DNA from: Marinomonas rhodophyticola
GTDB taxonomy: Bacteria > Pseudomonadota > Gammaproteobacteria > Pseudomonadales > Marinomonadaceae
DNA: 64,000 nt
Assembly (NCBI RefSeq): GCF_026113935.1
Contig: NZ_JAPEUL010000006.1
Span: 62,001-126,000 of the forward strand
Reading direction: 5' to 3'
Part shown: piece by piece, positions 16,066 through 25,664 of the stretch
Position numbering within the stretch: position 1 is the stretch's first letter
Layout of the letters: each line of letters begins with the position of its first letter
Notes under the pieces: generated by a model
The model's database searches: none
Seen by the model: the letters and a program-made list of their open reading frames with translations, nothing else
Told to the model about the DNA's origin: nothing
Translations under genes and position numbers: made by a program

Positions 16066-17136
16066 TTAACTTTTTTCACTTACGTAGCCTTGTTCAGGGG
16101 AAGAACGTATCCAAACATTAGAATACCAGTAGTAATGCTGCCCTGATTCGTCCGGCATAGTGCAATTAATACGGCCTCGGCCCACGCCGAACGGCTTATC
16201 TGCAGTGGCAACCACTTCAAAATCCGAAACCCAATCTAATTTAGCTTTACCCTGTCCAGACACGTAACAGATTAAATCCTTAAAACGATATTTCCCTTCC
16301 TTGAAAGTTAACTGAATGGTAACAGGCTGATTGGTTGCATAATCCCCTCCCGTCTTCTCGGACAATAAAGGCATCGGCTTTGCGCCCAACTTCGTTTTTA
16401 ACGTCGATAAATTAGCGTAGACACCTGACGCCGGAAAACGCGGCAAATTCTCAAAATCTGAATCGCTACTAACTACACCAGATTGCTGCCCAAAAGCGAT
16501 AATGTCTTTTGCCTTCATCATGGCACGAATTTGACGATCTGATTCGCCATAAGGATAAGCCAACATTTTAGGGGAATGACCTAAATGCTTCGTCAATAGA
16601 GCTTCCACTGTATCGACCTCCTTTTCCATGCGCGCTAGCCAATCACGGTCGCTTTCACCGCTTTCCTTTCTCAACATATAAGGATGGTTAACAGTATGAT
16701 TAGCAAACACTCCACCATAGGCTTGCATCTCTTTCATTTGCTCCCAGGTCAAAAAGCTTGAACTGTTACGCTCTACTGGCTCGGTATTGATAAAAACCGT
16801 AAAAGGGAAGTTTCTTTCTTTTAATATTGGAAAACCCGCTTGATAAATACTTTGATATGCATCATCAAAGGAAATAGCAACGGCTTTGTCCGGCAACGGC
16901 TTATTCGCCTTTAAATCATCCAATGCGGAGCGTAGATCAACAACCTGAAATCCTGAGCTTTTAAGATAATCCATATGTTCCGTAAACTGCTCGGGCGTCA
17001 CTGACGTTGAAGCAGGCGAACTCACGCTAACATGATGGTATTGCAGAATGGGCAAATAATCTTGCGCCTGAACCGTTATACTGGCGCTGAGCGCCGTCCC
17101 TAACACAAGACCACTAAAGCGAACCGTTGATAACAT
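16066..17136 (-). CDS. Secreted polysaccharide deacetylase (NodB homology domain)
   Basis: The 356-residue exported protein has a signal peptide (TVRFSGLVLGTALSASITVQ, then AQD) and a NodB-type carbohydrate esterase domain. The metal/catalytic blocks YHHVS, AISFDDAYQS and FANHTVNHPY are all present, with YPYGESDRQI further on. The C-terminal about 100 residues form a beta-rich domain (YRFKDLICYVSGQGKAKLDW). Homologues include the N-terminal half of PgaB and deacetylases acting on poly-N-acetylglucosamine or peptidoglycan; the substrate is not determined. Start 17136 is chosen over 17214 because AGGAAAAG precedes it and it begins the signal peptide. Confidence 0.82.
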   Translation of the reverse strand: MLSTVRFSGLVLGTALSASITVQAQDYLPILQYHHVSVSSPASTSVTPEQFTEHMDYLKSSGFQVVDLRSALDDLKANKPLPDKAVAISFDDAYQSIYQAGFPILKERNFPFTVFINTEPVERNSSSFLTWEQMKEMQAYGGVFANHTVNHPYMLRKESGESDRDWLARMEKEVDTVEALLTKHLGHSPKMLAYPYGESDRQIRAMMKAKDIIAFGQQSGVVSSDSDFENLPRFPASGVYANLSTLKTKLGAKPMPLLSEKTGGDYATNQPVTIQLTFKEGKYRFKDLICYVSGQGKAKLDWVSDFEVVATADKPFGVGRGRINCTMPDESGQHYYWYSNVWIRSSPEQGYVSEKS

Positions 17137-17329
17137 ATCTTTTCCTTTTTGTTTAATCTTTGCCCTCATTCTACGGACGAAGCAGCGACATGACCAGCAT
17201 GCCACAACCCACAACTGTTATGCCCATTTCTCTATGTCACTGCATCTACTCACAATCCGTCTGTCCACCTACACTCATAAGATAAGGACTTCATAATAAA
17301 AAGGACACATCTCCACAAGAGGACAAAAT

Positions 17330-18541
17330 ATGAGCAAATCAGCTTTTTATCAAAACTTGGAAAATCAACTCCAATCCCTTAAACAAGAAGGTCTTTACAA
17401 AATAGAGCGCCCTCTTATCACACCACAAGCAAGTCAAATCAAAACCGCGGACAACGCCCCTTTAATCAACTTATGCGCCAATAATTACCTTGGGCTTGCT
17501 AATGACCATGATGTCACACAAGCCGCCCACAAGGCGCTAGACGAATATGGTTATGGCATGGCCTCTGTGCGCTTTATTTGTGGCACTCAAGACATACATA
17601 CTGAGTTAGAAAAAAGTTTGAGTGACTTTTTACAAATGGAAGACACCATTTTGTATTCGTCTTGCTTTGATGCGAACGGAGGGTTGTTTGAAACCTTGTT
17701 AGGAGAAGAGGATGCTGTTATTAGTGATGCACTCAATCACGCCAGCATCATTGATGGTATTCGACTCTGCAAGGCTAAACGTTATCGCTATGCCAATAAT
17801 GACATGACCGAATTGGAAGCCATGCTTCAACAAGCCGATCAAGACGGAGCAAAAACCAAACTCATCGTTACCGATGGGGTGTTCTCTATGGACGGCATTA
17901 TCGCCGATTTAACATCCATCTGCGACCTTGCCGATCAATATGACGCCTTAGTTATGGTAGACGATTCCCATGCGGTGGGCTTTTTGGGCGACAATGGTCG
18001 TGGCAGCCACGAGTACTGCGATGTGCTAGGTCGAGTAGATATTCTCACCGGAACCTTAGGCAAAGCCCTTGGTGGTGCATCAGGAGGCTATACCAGCGCT
18101 TCCAAAAGCATTGTCGACTGGTTACGCCAGCGCTCTCGTCCTTACCTGTTTTCCAACTCGCTTGCACCTGTTATCACCGCCACCAGTTTAAGCATCATTA
18201 AATCACTGGAAAACAGCACAACCGCACGCCAACAATTAAAAGCAAACAGTCAATATTTTCGCACTCAAATGAGTGCCCTAGGCTTTCATCTTGTCGCTGG
18301 CGATCACCCTATCATTCCTGTTATTTTAGGCGACGCAAAGATCGCACAAGAAATGGCAAATGCGTTGTACCAAGAAGGCATTTTCGTAACAGGATTCGCG
18401 TACCCCGTTGTACCAATGGGAAAAGCAAGAATACGCACGCAAATGTCCGCATCATTGACCACGGAACAGCTCGATCGCGCCATTACTGCCTTTGCAAAAA
18501 TCGGCCGCGAAATGGGCATTATTGAGGGAAATAAAGAATGA
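17330..18541 (+). CDS. kbl: Glycine C-acetyltransferase (2-amino-3-ketobutyrate CoA ligase)
   Basis: A 403-residue PLP enzyme of the alpha-oxoamine synthase family. The PLP lysine is K245 in [16 protein letters not shown], and the substrate-binding blocks [20 protein letters not shown] and [10 protein letters not shown] are intact. It cleaves 2-amino-3-ketobutyrate with CoA to glycine and acetyl-CoA, the second step of threonine degradation. Its stop overlaps the tdh start by four bases (ATGA), so the two enzymes are translated together and the unstable intermediate can pass between them. GAGGAC lies ahead of the ATG. Confidence 0.96.
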   Translation: MSKSAFYQNLENQLQSLKQEGLYKIERPLITPQASQIKTADNAPLINLCANNYLGLANDHDVTQAAHKALDEYGYGMASVRFICGTQDIHTELEKSLSDFLQMEDTILYSSCFDANGGLFETLLGEEDAVISDALNHASIIDGIRLCKAKRYRYANNDMTELEAMLQQADQDGAKTKLIVTDGVFSMDGIIADLTSICDLADQYDALVMVDDSHAVGFLGDNGRGSHEYCDVLGRVDILTGTLGKALGGASGGYTSASKSIVDWLRQRSRPYLFSNSLAPVITATSLSIIKSLENSTTARQQLKANSQYFRTQMSALGFHLVAGDHPIIPVILGDAKIAQEMANALYQEGIFVTGFAYPVVPMGKARIRTQMSASLTTEQLDRAITAFAKIGREMGIIEGNKE

Positions 18542-19563
18542 AAACACTTGCAAAACTTCATGCCGAAAAAGGCATTTGGATGACTGACGTTGCTCACCCA
18601 GAATGTGGTCATAACGATGTGGTTATCAAGGTACGCAAAACGGCTATTTGCGGAACCGACATGCATATTTATCACTGGGATGATTGGGCACAGAATACCA
18701 TTCCAGTGCCAATGACGGTAGGACACGAATTTGTTGGCGAAATCGTAGAAATTGGCCCAGAAGTAACAGGCTTTAAAATCGGTGATCGCGTTTCAGGTGA
18801 AGGCCACATCACCTGCGGACATTGTCGAAATTGTCGTGCAGGACGACGCCACCTCTGCAGAAAAACCCTTGGGGTAGGAGTCAACCGCAACGGTGCATTT
18901 GCAGAATACTTGGTTATCCCCGCAAGCAATGCCTTCAAGATCCCTAACAATATCAGCGACGACATAGCGGCAATTTTAGACCCTTTCGGCAATGCGACAC
19001 ATACGGCTTTATCGTTTGATTTGATTGGTGAAGATGTGCTCATCACCGGTGCTGGCCCAATAGGCGCCATGGCCGCAGCGATTGCAAAGCATGTTGGCGC
19101 GCGTAATGTTGTTATAACGGATGTCAATGATTTCCGCTTGGACTTGGCGAAGAAAATGGGAGCCACGCGAACGGTCAACGTCAGTCGAGAATCGCTAAAA
19201 GACGTGATGAGTGAAATAGGCATGTCTGAAGGCTTTGATGTGGGTCTGGAAATGTCTGGCAACGATACCGCCTTTCGTGCCATGCTCGAATGCATGAATC
19301 ATGGTGGAAAAATCGCTATGCTCGGCATCCCCAGCAAAGATACCTTGATTGACTGGAACCAAGTCATCTTTAAAGGCCTAATCATTAAAGGTATTTACGG
19401 ACGAGAAATGTTCGAAACCTGGTACAAGATGATCGCTATGTTGCAATCTGGCTTAGACATCAGCACAATTATTACCCATCGTTTTAAAGTTGATGAGTTT
19501 CAGCAAGGATTCGACACCATGGGATCAGGAAAATCAGGCAAAGTGATCTTGGATTGGAATTAA
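18538..19563 (+). CDS. tdh: L-threonine 3-dehydrogenase
   Basis: A 341-residue zinc alcohol dehydrogenase, the same length as E. coli Tdh. The catalytic zinc region is at residues 37-70 ([27 protein letters not shown]), the structural zinc site is [15 protein letters not shown] and the NAD-binding motif is [11 protein letters not shown]. It oxidises threonine to 2-amino-3-ketobutyrate, which Kbl then cleaves. It is translationally coupled to kbl. Confidence 0.96.
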   Translation: MKTLAKLHAEKGIWMTDVAHPECGHNDVVIKVRKTAICGTDMHIYHWDDWAQNTIPVPMTVGHEFVGEIVEIGPEVTGFKIGDRVSGEGHITCGHCRNCRAGRRHLCRKTLGVGVNRNGAFAEYLVIPASNAFKIPNNISDDIAAILDPFGNATHTALSFDLIGEDVLITGAGPIGAMAAAIAKHVGARNVVITDVNDFRLDLAKKMGATRTVNVSRESLKDVMSEIGMSEGFDVGLEMSGNDTAFRAMLECMNHGGKIAMLGIPSKDTLIDWNQVIFKGLIIKGIYGREMFETWYKMIAMLQSGLDISTIITHRFKVDEFQQGFDTMGSGKSGKVILDWN

Positions 19564-19577
19564 ATCCATCTTAGTTA

Positions 19578-19623
19578 TTGCGTCTAAAGAGTGATCGCGT
19601 TAGCGTCATTCTTTTAGACGCAA
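19578..19623 (+). terminator. Long hairpin between tdh and nudC
   Basis: TTGCGTCTAAA (19578-19588) pairs with TTTAGACGCAA (19613-19623), and the stem continues inward with weaker pairs. There is no U-tract after it, so it could be a rho-dependent or partial terminator, or an mRNA stabiliser between kbl-tdh and nudC. Confidence 0.55.
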
Positions 19624-19636
19624 ACAGAGCAACAAC

Positions 19637-20443
19637 ATGTTAGAGATAGGCACTCAAGCTCATCCCCGCCCCCATCAAGACGCGCTTTATATTTTGCTAT
19701 ACCGCAATCAAGTTCTGACGGAAGAGGGAAACCAATTTCTTATTCCTTTTACCCATTTTCAGCCCAACGCCAATATGAGCGCAGTGTATTGTGGAAAATG
19801 GCATGGTCAGGATATCTTTGTTTGTCGCTTTGAGTCCATACCCAAAGGGTTTCGCGAAACTGGACTAAGAGAGCTGCTTTTTTTGCAAGATCAGGATCAC
19901 TACATTTTATTAAGCCGTGCCCACCAGCTCGCGACTTGGGATAGAGACCATCAGTTCTGTGGTCGCTGTGGGACCGCAATGGAAGAAAAACACGCTGCAG
20001 AGCACACAAAAATCTGCCCATCTTGCAATTTACGCCATTATCCAAGAATTTCACCCTGTGTTATTGTATCGATCAGAAAAGAAGAGCAAATTTTATTAGC
20101 TCGCGGCCCCCTTGCCCCAAAAGACAGATACAGTAATATCGCAGGCTTTGTTGAAGCAGGTGAAACCCTAGAACAAGCCGTCGCTCGCGAGGTAAAAGAA
20201 GAAGTCGGCTTAGAAATAACCAATATACGTTATGTCGACAGCCAACCTTGGTCTTTTCCTCATCAGCTGATGGTCGGATTTTTTGCTGACTATAAGAGTG
20301 GTGATATCGCTCCAGCCCCAGGTGAAATTGAAGAGGCCAATTGGTATTCCATTGATGCCCTACCCAATATCCCGAACAATGCGACCATATCGGGACAACT
20401 GATCAACGCGCATGTGGCGAACATTAAAGCCCAACGCTCTTAA
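19637..20443 (+). CDS. nudC: NAD(+)/NADH diphosphatase NudC
   Basis: The 268-residue enzyme has an N-terminal domain, a four-cysteine zinc ribbon (FCGRCGTAMEEKH with KICPSCNLRHYP), a Nudix box (GFVEAGETLEQAVAREVKEE) and, just after it, SQPWSFPHQLM, the signature that separates NudC from other Nudix proteins. NudC cleaves NAD(H) to NMN(H) and AMP and removes NAD caps from RNA 5' ends. The start ATG lies inside the end of the tdh-nudC hairpin region. It forms its own unit with a terminator at 20534-20559. Confidence 0.94.
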   Translation: MLEIGTQAHPRPHQDALYILLYRNQVLTEEGNQFLIPFTHFQPNANMSAVYCGKWHGQDIFVCRFESIPKGFRETGLRELLFLQDQDHYILLSRAHQLATWDRDHQFCGRCGTAMEEKHAAEHTKICPSCNLRHYPRISPCVIVSIRKEEQILLARGPLAPKDRYSNIAGFVEAGETLEQAVAREVKEEVGLEITNIRYVDSQPWSFPHQLMVGFFADYKSGDIAPAPGEIEEANWYSIDALPNIPNNATISGQLINAHVANIKAQRS

Positions 20444-20533
20444 TACCAGTGATGAAAGGACTGTAGGTAAACACTTACTGTCCTTTGTTTACGGTATTTC
20501 ACCCAAAAAATAACCGTTTATTACGACACTGCC

Positions 20534-20559
20534 AGCCCCCTCTTTTGGGGGCTTTTTTA
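20534..20559 (+). terminator. Rho-independent terminator after nudC
   Basis: AGCCCCC (20534-20540) pairs with GGGGGCT (20547-20553) around a TCTTTT loop, followed by TTTTTTAT. This is a typical strong terminator, ahead of the glsA promoter region. Confidence 0.92.
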
Positions 20560-20648
20560 TGATCGACAGCAAACCAAATTCCACTGGGGTTTCCTAACGA
20601 CTTTCTCTATACTAGGCGCCCCCTTTAACCCTGTTTAATGAGAATGAT

Positions 20649-21560
20649 GTGGAAGATTTACTGCATTCAATAGAACAAAAAGTAAAACCATTAATCGGTT
20701 TAGGCAAGGTCGCAAACTACATTCCCGCGTTAGCCAATGTCGATCCCAATCAATTTGGTATCGCCATCTACAGCAATAATGGTGAGCTTTACCATGCAGG
20801 CCAAGCGTATACAGACTTCTCTATACAAAGTATCTCTAAAGTCTTTAGCTTGACCCTTGCCATCAAACATTATGGTGAAGACATGTGGAAGCGCGTTGGT
20901 CGTGAGCCGTCGGGCAACCCTTTTAACTCCTTAGTGCAATTAGAATACGAAGCAGGCGTGCCCCGTAACCCCTTCATTAACGCAGGGGCGCTGGTGATCA
21001 GCGACATGAATCAGTCACGTTTTGCCTCTCCCCATTATGCGATGCGAGAATTTATACGTCGCCTAGCCGATAACCCAGAATTACGCTCAGATAAAATAGT
21101 ATCCGATTCAGAGTACGAATTTCGCGCCCGTAATGCCTCAATGGCCTATCTTATGAAGGCATTCGGCAACTTTCATAATGATGTCGAGGCGGTGTTACAC
21201 AGCTACTTTGATAATTGTGCTATGCGCATGAATTGTGTCGATCTGGCGAAAGCCTTTAGTTTCTTAGCAAATAAAGGCTACTGTCGGCATTCTGGTGAGC
21301 AAATGCTTAGCCCTAGAGAGACCACGCAGGTAAATGGATTACTTGCCACGAGTGGACTATATGACGAAGCAGGAAATTTTGCTTATCGTGTCGGCCTACC
21401 CGGTAAAAGCGGTGTTGGTGGCGGTATAATTGCTATTGTCCCTAATCGCTTTTCCGTTTGTGTATGGTCGCCTGAACTGAATAAATCTGGCAATTCGCTT
21501 GCCGGCATGGCCGCTCTCGAAGCCTTGTCCGAAAGTATTGGTTGGTCGGTTTTTGGGTGA
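20649..21560 (+). CDS. glsA: Glutaminase
   Basis: The 303-residue product matches the serine-dependent beta-lactamase-like glutaminase family in length and motifs: the S-x-x-K pair lies in [15 protein letters not shown] (residues about 58-72), with [10 protein letters not shown] and [15 protein letters not shown] further on. It converts glutamine to glutamate and ammonia. The start is a GTG at 20649; no ATG is in frame nearby and the ribosome site (GAGA) is weak. A bidirectional terminator follows at 21586-21609. Confidence 0.94.
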   Translation: MEDLLHSIEQKVKPLIGLGKVANYIPALANVDPNQFGIAIYSNNGELYHAGQAYTDFSIQSISKVFSLTLAIKHYGEDMWKRVGREPSGNPFNSLVQLEYEAGVPRNPFINAGALVISDMNQSRFASPHYAMREFIRRLADNPELRSDKIVSDSEYEFRARNASMAYLMKAFGNFHNDVEAVLHSYFDNCAMRMNCVDLAKAFSFLANKGYCRHSGEQMLSPRETTQVNGLLATSGLYDEAGNFAYRVGLPGKSGVGGGIIAIVPNRFSVCVWSPELNKSGNSLAGMAALEALSESIGWSVFG

Positions 21561-21585
21561 TTTACCTGCATATTTCTAGACATAA

Positions 21586-21609
21586 AAAAGGGCCAATCAA
21601 GGCCCTTTT
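21586..21609. terminator. Bidirectional terminator between glsA and ppnN
   Basis: AAAAGGGCC (21586-21594) pairs perfectly with GGCCCTTTT (21601-21609) around a 6-base loop, giving a T-run on both strands. It separates the convergent genes glsA and ppnN. Confidence 0.92.
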
Positions 21610-21639
21610 ACCAATATCAGTCAAACCCCTAATATTAAA

Positions 21640-23013
21640 TTAATCTGTCACCACTTTATAACAAGGCACATACGCACTGCCGGGCAGCTTCATCCGTTGT
21701 TGACGAACAAAGGCTTGTAACAAAGCGTCTAATTTCGCCAACAAAGCTTTATCACCATGAATCTCAAATGGCCCAAACTCTTTGATATACGCCACGCCTT
21801 GGGCTTTTACGTTACCTGCGACGATAGATGAGAAGGCACGACGCAAATCCGCCGCCAACAAATGCGTTTCTTGATTGAAGTGCAGGTTTAAACCACGCAC
21901 ATTGTCATGAGTTGGCTCAAACGGGTGTTGAAACTCTTCTGGAATATGCAATTTCCAGTTGTAGTAAAACGCATCTTGATGGGCTTTACGATATTGACGC
22001 ACATCTTCCATTCCTTGCTTAATAGTGCGCGCCACTTCCACTTCATCTTCAATGATAATGCGGTATTTATTTTGCGCTTCTACGCCCAATACATCACCAA
22101 TAAAAGCGTGAATTTGCTCAAAGTAATCTGCGCTTTCTTTTGGACCTGTAAACACCAAAGGAAAAGGAACATCGGCATTTTTAGGGTGCAACAGGATACC
22201 TAAAATATACAAAATTTCTTCGGCCGTACCCGCACCGCCTGGAAACACCACAATACCATGGCCAGCACGAACAAAAGCCTCAAGCCGCTTCTCGATATCT
22301 GGCATAATGACCAGCTGATTGACAATCGGATTCGGTGACTCTGCAGCAATAATGCCAGGCTCTGTTAAACCCAAATACACACCATTTTTAATACGTTGCT
22401 TAGCGTGAGCAATGGCCGCACCTTTCATTGGCCCCTTCATGGCCTCCAGTCCACAACCCGTACAAATATTGAGTTCACGCAAGCCTAACTCATGACCTAC
22501 ACGCTTGGTATAATCGTATTCGTGACGTGCAATAGAGTGGCCGCCCCAACATACAATCATGTCGGGATTCTGAATTCGGCGGAAGACATTCGCATTGCGC
22601 AACAGTTCAAAGACGACATTGGTCAATTTCTCTGAGCTGGCATTCTCTAAGCCACGGGCAAGCAGGTACTCATGCTGAGTAAAAATAATGTCGCGTAATA
22701 CGCTAAACAGCATTTCCCGCACACTGCTGATCATCTTGCCATCAACAAACGCACTGCTTGGCGCATTCTTAAGCTGCAACTTCACGCCACGTTCTTGCTG
22801 TACAATGCGAATTTCAAAGTCTTTAAACTCTTCCATGGCCGCTTGCGGATCATCGGAATCACTACCACAGTTCAAAATAGCCAAAGCACAACGATGGAAT
22901 AAATCATGAAGTGGGCCTGACTCTTCTGACAGACGAGAGATTTCATTTTGAGATAACATCTCTAACGCACCCTTTGGTGCGACTAACGCATCAACGCGAT
23001 CTTCATACTGCAT
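21640..23013 (-). CDS. ppnN: Nucleotide 5'-monophosphate nucleosidase PpnN (YgdH)
   Basis: The 457-residue protein aligns along its whole length with E. coli PpnN (about 454 aa): an N-terminal domain (ERGVKLQLKNAPSSAFVDGK), the LOG/nucleosidase core (CWGGHSIARHEY, ELNICTGCG, FPGGAGTAEEILYILGIL) and the C-terminal domain (AADLRRAFSSIVAGNVK, MKLPGSAYVPCYKV). PpnN cleaves nucleoside monophosphates to base and ribose 5-phosphate and is activated by (p)ppGpp in E. coli. The ATG at 23013 has AAGGAGGGCGATC in front, and is preferred to 23055. Confidence 0.94.
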   Translation of the reverse strand: MQYEDRVDALVAPKGALEMLSQNEISRLSEESGPLHDLFHRCALAILNCGSDSDDPQAAMEEFKDFEIRIVQQERGVKLQLKNAPSSAFVDGKMISSVREMLFSVLRDIIFTQHEYLLARGLENASSEKLTNVVFELLRNANVFRRIQNPDMIVCWGGHSIARHEYDYTKRVGHELGLRELNICTGCGLEAMKGPMKGAAIAHAKQRIKNGVYLGLTEPGIIAAESPNPIVNQLVIMPDIEKRLEAFVRAGHGIVVFPGGAGTAEEILYILGILLHPKNADVPFPLVFTGPKESADYFEQIHAFIGDVLGVEAQNKYRIIIEDEVEVARTIKQGMEDVRQYRKAHQDAFYYNWKLHIPEEFQHPFEPTHDNVRGLNLHFNQETHLLAADLRRAFSSIVAGNVKAQGVAYIKEFGPFEIHGDKALLAKLDALLQAFVRQQRMKLPGSAYVPCYKVVTD

Positions 23014-23143
23014 GATCGCCCTCCTTACTTCTGGGTTGTTGTCTTTAAGATACATAAACTTTCATACAAACATAGTGGTCGCGCATTGGTTTTTTATCAA
23101 GTCTTAACAAACAAGTTATTAAAAATAGTCAGAACAAAATCAA

Positions 23144-24271
23144 TTATTTAACACGTAGTTGCTGATAATAAAGAGACTTCATTTCAATTAAACGACTGTA
23201 AGTCCGACGAAACTCAAATAATAAAGAACCGTTTAAATACAAATCTTCAAGTGGCACATCTGCATTCAACAAAAGCACCACTTGATGATCGTAGCACTCA
23301 TCCACCAAACTGATAAAACGTCGCACAGCATCGTCATTGATACCCAAAGACACAGCACGATCACCCGTTTTTCCTGAGCCAACGGCACCGTCTTCTGTGC
23401 CCCGCGCTTTGATATGCTCAAAAGGTTCACTGCTTAATTCGGGAATCGCCGTCAGCATGATGAATGGATAGCTTTTCGCTAATTCAATGTAGTCCAACGA
23501 CGATCTTGGGCCATTGCACAGTTCGTGAAAATCAAACCAGGCGATATTCTCTGCTGACTCAATCACAGCAATCGCACGACGACAAATGAGCAGCGGTTGC
23601 TGATTCACAGTGCCTTTTGCTAACTGCCTAAACAAAACGGCCATCTCTTGCTCATGTTTGACGAAAAAGATCGGCGAACAACCGGTATGACGTAATCGAT
23701 GGTCCTCTTCGCCACCAAGATGAAGACTCTTCACATTTTGCTGTAACAAGGCAATGGCCGGCGCGAAGCGTTCTTTTTGTAACTGATTTTGAAAAAGATT
23801 TTCCACAGCAATATTCGACGTTGCTACCAGCACAACCCCTTCGTCAAACAAGGCCTCGATTAATCCGCCTAGCAGCATAGCGTCGCCAATATCTGTGACA
23901 AAAAATTCATCAAAACACAGCACACGACACTCTGACGCTAACCGCTTGGCAATGCCTTTTAACGGATTTTTTTGACCAAAGGCAAGATTCAATTCTCGAT
24001 GCAAACGTGCCATAAAATGGTGAAAGTGCAGCCTCAACCCAATACCATCTGGCAAACAGCCATAAAACAAATCCATCAGAAACGTCTTACCACGGCCCAC
24101 ATCCCCCCAGAGATAAACTCCTTGGATTGACTCAACCCCATCTGCGTTTGATAGATTCGACATTAGTAACTGATAAACACGTTCTAATTCATATAGCGCG
24201 GGCTGCTGATGAACATCAAACAACACATCCTGTCGCTCGAGCTTGTCTTGGTAATACGACAAAGGTGACAT
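23144..24271 (-). CDS. zapE: Cell-division ATPase ZapE (AFG1-like)
   Basis: The AFG1-family AAA ATPase is 375 residues long, with Walker A GDVGRGKTFLMDLF near residue 60 and Walker B RVLCFDEFFVTDIGDAM, plus the AFG1 signatures LHFHHFMARLH and FATSN-type sensor (LVATSNIAVENLF). ZapE associates with the constricting Z-ring in E. coli. The MSPLSYYQDKL start at 24271 is chosen over a GTG at 24295. It lies seven bases after the MFS gene on the same strand, so they are probably co-transcribed. Confidence 0.92.
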   Translation of the reverse strand: MSPLSYYQDKLERQDVLFDVHQQPALYELERVYQLLMSNLSNADGVESIQGVYLWGDVGRGKTFLMDLFYGCLPDGIGLRLHFHHFMARLHRELNLAFGQKNPLKGIAKRLASECRVLCFDEFFVTDIGDAMLLGGLIEALFDEGVVLVATSNIAVENLFQNQLQKERFAPAIALLQQNVKSLHLGGEEDHRLRHTGCSPIFFVKHEQEMAVLFRQLAKGTVNQQPLLICRRAIAVIESAENIAWFDFHELCNGPRSSLDYIELAKSYPFIMLTAIPELSSEPFEHIKARGTEDGAVGSGKTGDRAVSLGINDDAVRRFISLVDECYDHQVVLLLNADVPLEDLYLNGSLLFEFRRTYSRLIEMKSLYYQQLRVK

Positions 24272-24278
24272 CAAAATC

Positions 24279-25499
24279 TTACACCCTTGCCGCACGCAAA
24301 CGTGCTACTGGACGCTCATCAATTAGGATATGAATCAACGCCGTAATCAAGGCAATGATACAAGCGGCCCACCAAACAACATCGTAGGAGCCTGTTTTAT
24401 CATACAAATAACCACCTAACCAAACCCCACTAAACGAGCCTAATTGATGGCCTAAAAATACGATGCCATATAACAATCCCATGTAACGCAAACCAAACAT
24501 TTGTGCGACCAAACCAGACGTTGGCGGCACTGTCGCTAACCAAAGCAGCCCAGTAACAATAGAAAACACGTAGACAGACATATCCGTCATCGGCAAGGTC
24601 ATAAACAAGGCAATGGCTAACGCTCTTAGCGCGTAAATAATAGTCAATAGTTTTTTCTTCGAGTATTTGCCTGCCCAACTGCCTGACAACAAACAACCAA
24701 AAATATTAAACAGACCAATAAGCGCCAAACTGGCGACAGCAATATCAGACGAGAACCCTTGGTCAGATAAAAACGCTGGCATGTGCACTGTAATAAACGC
24801 TAACTGAAAACCACAAACAAAAAAGCCCACAACTAAAAGCCAATAATGCGAGTAAGCACTCGCTTCATGTAGAGCTTCTTTCATAGTTTGTGTTACTTCT
24901 GTGACGGCAGTGTTCGCACTCATGCTCACTTTTTCTTGGCGGAAAGGACTCGATAACAACACCATCATCAAAGCGCACAATGCCATCAACAGTAGCGCAT
25001 TACTCCAACCGTAAGCCGCGATAAAATCTTGCGCTATTGGCACAACAAGTAACTGACCTGTAGACCCAGCAGCACTGCCCAGACCTAGAGCAAAGGAGCG
25101 TTTCTCAGGCGACACCATACGCGCCATAGCAGGCAACACCACGCCAAAACCCGTCGCCGCGATGCCCATTCCCATCAATACACCAGCGCCAATATTCAGC
25201 CCTATAACACCATCTGCTCCAGCCGTTACATATAAACCAAGAGCATACAAAGCCGCACCAATAAACAAGGTTTTTAAGGTGCCGTAACGATCAGCAAAAG
25301 CACCAGCAACAGGCTGAAATAAGCCCCAGCATAGGTTTTGCAACGCCAATGCAAAAGCAAAAACCTCACGTCCATAGCCAAACTCTTGTGAGATAGGCGA
25401 CATAAAAAAGCCCATTGATGATCGCAAACCAAAGTTCAACGCCAATAAGAGGCAAATCAAAACAATAGAAACACTCAGTAATTTTACTGGACGAGACAT
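24279..25499 (-). CDS. Major facilitator superfamily transporter
   Basis: A 406-residue protein with twelve predicted membrane helices in two halves and the MFS loop 2-3 motif (GAFADRYGTLKTLFIG). The N-terminal segment LNFGLRSSMGFFMSPISQEF resembles monocarboxylate or OFA-type MFS carriers that exchange small organic acids, but the substrate cannot be read from sequence. Start 25499 (MSRPVK) has AAGGGC upstream. It heads a probable unit with zapE. A terminator at 25611-25646 separates it from the upstream M16 protease gene. Confidence 0.86.
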   Translation of the reverse strand: MSRPVKLLSVSIVLICLLLALNFGLRSSMGFFMSPISQEFGYGREVFAFALALQNLCWGLFQPVAGAFADRYGTLKTLFIGAALYALGLYVTAGADGVIGLNIGAGVLMGMGIAATGFGVVLPAMARMVSPEKRSFALGLGSAAGSTGQLLVVPIAQDFIAAYGWSNALLLMALCALMMVLLSSPFRQEKVSMSANTAVTEVTQTMKEALHEASAYSHYWLLVVGFFVCGFQLAFITVHMPAFLSDQGFSSDIAVASLALIGLFNIFGCLLSGSWAGKYSKKKLLTIIYALRALAIALFMTLPMTDMSVYVFSIVTGLLWLATVPPTSGLVAQMFGLRYMGLLYGIVFLGHQLGSFSGVWLGGYLYDKTGSYDVVWWAACIIALITALIHILIDERPVARLRAARV

Positions 25500-25610
25500 C
25501 CACTTGCCCTTTTTATAGTAGCCCAACGATAAAATGATCGATTTATCATATTCATAGCATGACCATAAGTCGAGCTTGAGCCTGCACCAAGTTAACCAGT
25601 TCTAAATACG

Positions 25611-25646
25611 CAAAAAAAATGCCCAACCGCGTTGCGGCTAGGCATT
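25611..25646 (-). terminator. Rho-independent terminator downstream of the M16 peptidase
   Basis: On the minus strand AATGCC and CCGC arms (25618-25646) form an interrupted hairpin followed by eight T. It lies 19 bp after the M16 stop codon. Confidence 0.87.
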
Positions 25647-25664
25647 ATCAACACACCAGCAAGA

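Noticed and set aside
16051-16076. AT-only palindrome at the end of the polysaccharide deacetylase gene as a terminator
   Set aside because: The stem is almost entirely A-T pairs and the run following it on the minus strand is A rather than T.
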